Shown: piece by piece, positions 62,651 to 64,000 of the stretch | How the letters are laid out: every line of letters begins with the position of its first letter | How positions within the stretch are numbered: the first letter of the stretch is position 1 | Source: Mesostigma viride | Lineage: Eukaryota > Streptophyta > Mesostigmatophyceae > Mesostigmatales > Mesostigmataceae | Direction of reading: 5' to 3' | NCBI GenBank assembly: GCA_009746045.1 | Contig: RPFO01000015.1 | Span: 1,326,529-1,390,528, forward strand | Length of the DNA stretch: 64,000 nucleotides | Program-made: the position numbers and the translations under genes | The notes under the pieces: generated by a model | Told to the model about the DNA's origin: nothing | The model's input: only the letters and a program-made list of their open reading frames with translations | The model's database searches: none

Positions 62651-63433
62651 TCGGCCGAATTAACTTGGGTGCTCGGAAGTGGTTATTCCGGGCAAAATAG
62701 TGTTACGGACCGATTTGCCTCAGGCGGCAAAAGGTTCCGTCACTATTTAACGTAACTAAAACCTGGCCTCGTGGAGGGGGGACGAAGAGCCCGAGACGTC
62801 CGCCTAGGCCGCTGAGCACGCACCACTAAATGCGCCGGAGCTGCCTCAGTGAGGATTCGAACCCCTGACCTCCAAGGTGCACGGGTTTTAGTTACGTTAA
62901 ATAGTGACGGAACCTTTTGCCGCCTGAGGCAAATCGGTCCGTAACACTATTTTGCCCGGAATAACCACTTCCGAGCACCCAAGTTAATTCGGCCGAATTA
63001 ACTTGGGTGCTCGGAAGTGGTTATTCCGGGCAAAATAGTGTTACGGACCGATTTGCCTCAGGCGGCAAAAGGTTCCGTCACTATTTAACGTAACTAAAAC
63101 CCGTGCACCTTGGAGGTCAGGGGTTCGAATCCTCACTGAGGCAGCTCCGGCGCATTTAGTGGTGCGTGCTCAGCGGCCTAGGCGGATGTCTCGGGCTCTT
63201 CGTCCCCCCTCCACGAGGCCAGGTTTTAGTTACGTTAAATAGTGACGGAACCTTTTGCCGCCTGAGGCAAATCGGTCCGTAACACTATTTTGCCCGGAAT
63301 AACCACTTCCGAGCACCCAAGTTAATTCGGCCGAATTAACTTGGGTGCTCGGAAGTGGTTATTCCGGGCAAAATAGTGTTACGGACCGATTTGCCTCAGG
63401 CGGCAAAAGGTTCCGTCACTATTTAACGTAACT
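62651..63433. mobile_element. Compound foldback repeat (two inverted 340-bp units plus one arm) with tRNA-like T-arm
   Basis: Structure A-M-A', then A-M'-A', then A. Arm A is about 103 bp (from CGAATTAACTTGGGTGCTCG to CTATTTAACGTAACT). M is about 135 bp, M' its reverse complement. The units meet at palindromes CGGCCG (62990-62995 and 63328-63333). The two units differ by one base seen in M (ACGTCC versus ACATCC). It interrupts Gypsy-A1 gag between APS and RRFF. No clear target duplication, no coding capacity. Confidence 0.8.
63104..63140 (+). other. tRNA 3'-half-like sequence inside foldback repeat
   Basis: GGAGGTCAGGGGTTCGAATC followed by CTCACTGAGGCA carries a B-box (GGTTCGAATCC) and a T-stem with one G-T and one mismatch. 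The same sequence is inverted at 62848-62880. No A-box or full cloverleaf was found, so it is not called a tRNA gene. Confidence 0.5.
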
Positions 63434-64000
63434 CCGAGGGTGCGCGCCCGCGAGTCACCACATCGGCCACCTGCAGAAGATACCTCTGGATACTCAAGAT
63501 GTCCCACTCCTCCCGAGGGACCTCAGCGTAGTGCTTCAGTACCTCATCCTGCAGCTCGGGATTGAGGGCCTCAATGAACCGGATCTTGTACTCATACCAG
63601 GTCATGTCTGTCAGGTAGGCGGCGCTGGACTCAAACTTGGATAGAAACTCGCGGTACGGGGTGGATCCCTGGCGCAGCTTGCCGAATGCGAGTCGCTCGT
63701 GGATTACAGCATCTGGGGGCACCAGCTTGCGGCGCACCCGGTCCATCAGCTCCTCCACGGTTTGCGGGTGCGACTGGGATGCGATGCTCTCACAATTCAG
63801 GATGCTCACCACCGAGGGGTCCGGCATGCAGGTGTTGACGACATGCGGGATGAGATCGCAGGTGGCCAGTTCCCAACTGTGATGGTTACACCAGACGGTA
63901 TACTGTTGTTGCCACACATTGCGCCCCCATTCCTCAGTCTCCCGCGGTTTCATGTCCGCGTGCAGCTTGGGAACATTCTTGAAAGTAGGCATCGGTGGGG
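63434..64000 (-). pseudogene. Gag capsid region of Gypsy-A1, runs off the window
   Basis: About 189 codons from MPTFKNVPKLHADMK (63992) to VVTRGRAPS, where the foldback repeat inserted. It is almost identical to Gypsy-A2 49546-50103. Helical capsid-like sequence: EWGRNVWQQQYTVW, TVEELMDRVRRKLV, YREFLSKFESSAAYL, RFIEALNPELQDEVL. The N-terminal region including any polyglutamine tract lies outside. Confidence 0.8.

Larger units (their letters stand above)
58235..64000 (-). mobile_element. Gypsy-A1 (outer element), 5' portion, continues past window
   Basis: On the minus strand from the window edge: gag, protease, RT, RNase H and the integrase zinc finger up to MGPW, where Gypsy-A2 inserted. It continues at 13474. 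Two other elements lie in it (59417-60205 and 62651-63433). The 5' LTR and leader are outside the window. Confidence 0.85.

Noticed and set aside
62840-63145. Complete tRNA gene in the foldback repeat
   Set aside because: Only the T-arm and part of the variable region are recognisable; no D-arm, anticodon stem or acceptor pairing could be drawn.

Overview
This 64 kb window is a eukaryotic transposon cluster, with no recognisable host housekeeping gene. The evidence is Ty3/gypsy elements with chromodomain integrases, Ty1/copia-like elements, an R2-like LINE with a C-terminal PD-D restriction-like domain, initiator-Met-tRNA-like primer sites, AATAAA signals and CAG/TA microsatellites. The mix, plus a small island of virus-like genes, would fit a microalga or other protist. 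I cannot name the species and the host assignment is inference.

Layout. 1-5594 is the 3' part of a divergent copia-like element (Copia-A1). 5595-8096 is a degenerate LINE, and 8097-8912 is unassigned. From 8913 to the right edge the sequence is one nested stack, resolved by target-site duplications (TSDs). The outermost element is Gypsy-A1 (minus strand; 8913-13474 and 58235-64000). Its integrase gene is split by Gypsy-A2 (plus strand; 13475-58234; TSD CCACG). Gypsy-A2 is interrupted in its leader by Gypsy-B (minus; 14889-31145; TSD CTAGC), between leader and gag by two LINE fragments and a virus-like gene island (31555-36350), and inside its polyglutamine-coding CAG tract by Copia-A2 (minus; 36747-48771; TSD GCAG). 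Gypsy-B holds Copia-B (minus; 15975-20911; TSD CCCAG) and a palindrome-ended element (23776-25534; TSD ATAAT). Copia-A2 holds two related TTAA-flanked elements (38443-40727 and 44188-46073). Gypsy-A1 also carries a 789 bp inverted-repeat element (59417-60205) and a compound foldback repeat with a tRNA-like T-arm (62651-63433). LTR divergence judged by eye follows the nesting: about 2-3% for Gypsy-A2, about 0.5-0.7% for Gypsy-B and Copia-A2, none seen for Copia-B.

Biology. The Copia-A elements are the most unusual. A retropepsin-like domain lies between integrase and reverse transcriptase (RT), with DTN in place of DTG. The RT catalytic box reads HGDD instead of YVDD. Gag and pol are separated by one in-frame UGA followed by C. 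The LTRs lack TG...CA ends. Both gypsy families carry a small leader gene with a viroplasmin/RNase H hybrid-binding domain and a third gene (ORF3) after the integrase, in the env position. Copia-B encodes only gag, protease and a membrane-anchored tail, so it must borrow integrase and RT. Most pol genes carry frameshifts or stops; intact frames remain in Copia-A1 pol, Copia-B, the Gypsy-B integrase, the Gypsy-A2 leader gene and two Copia-A2 5' genes.
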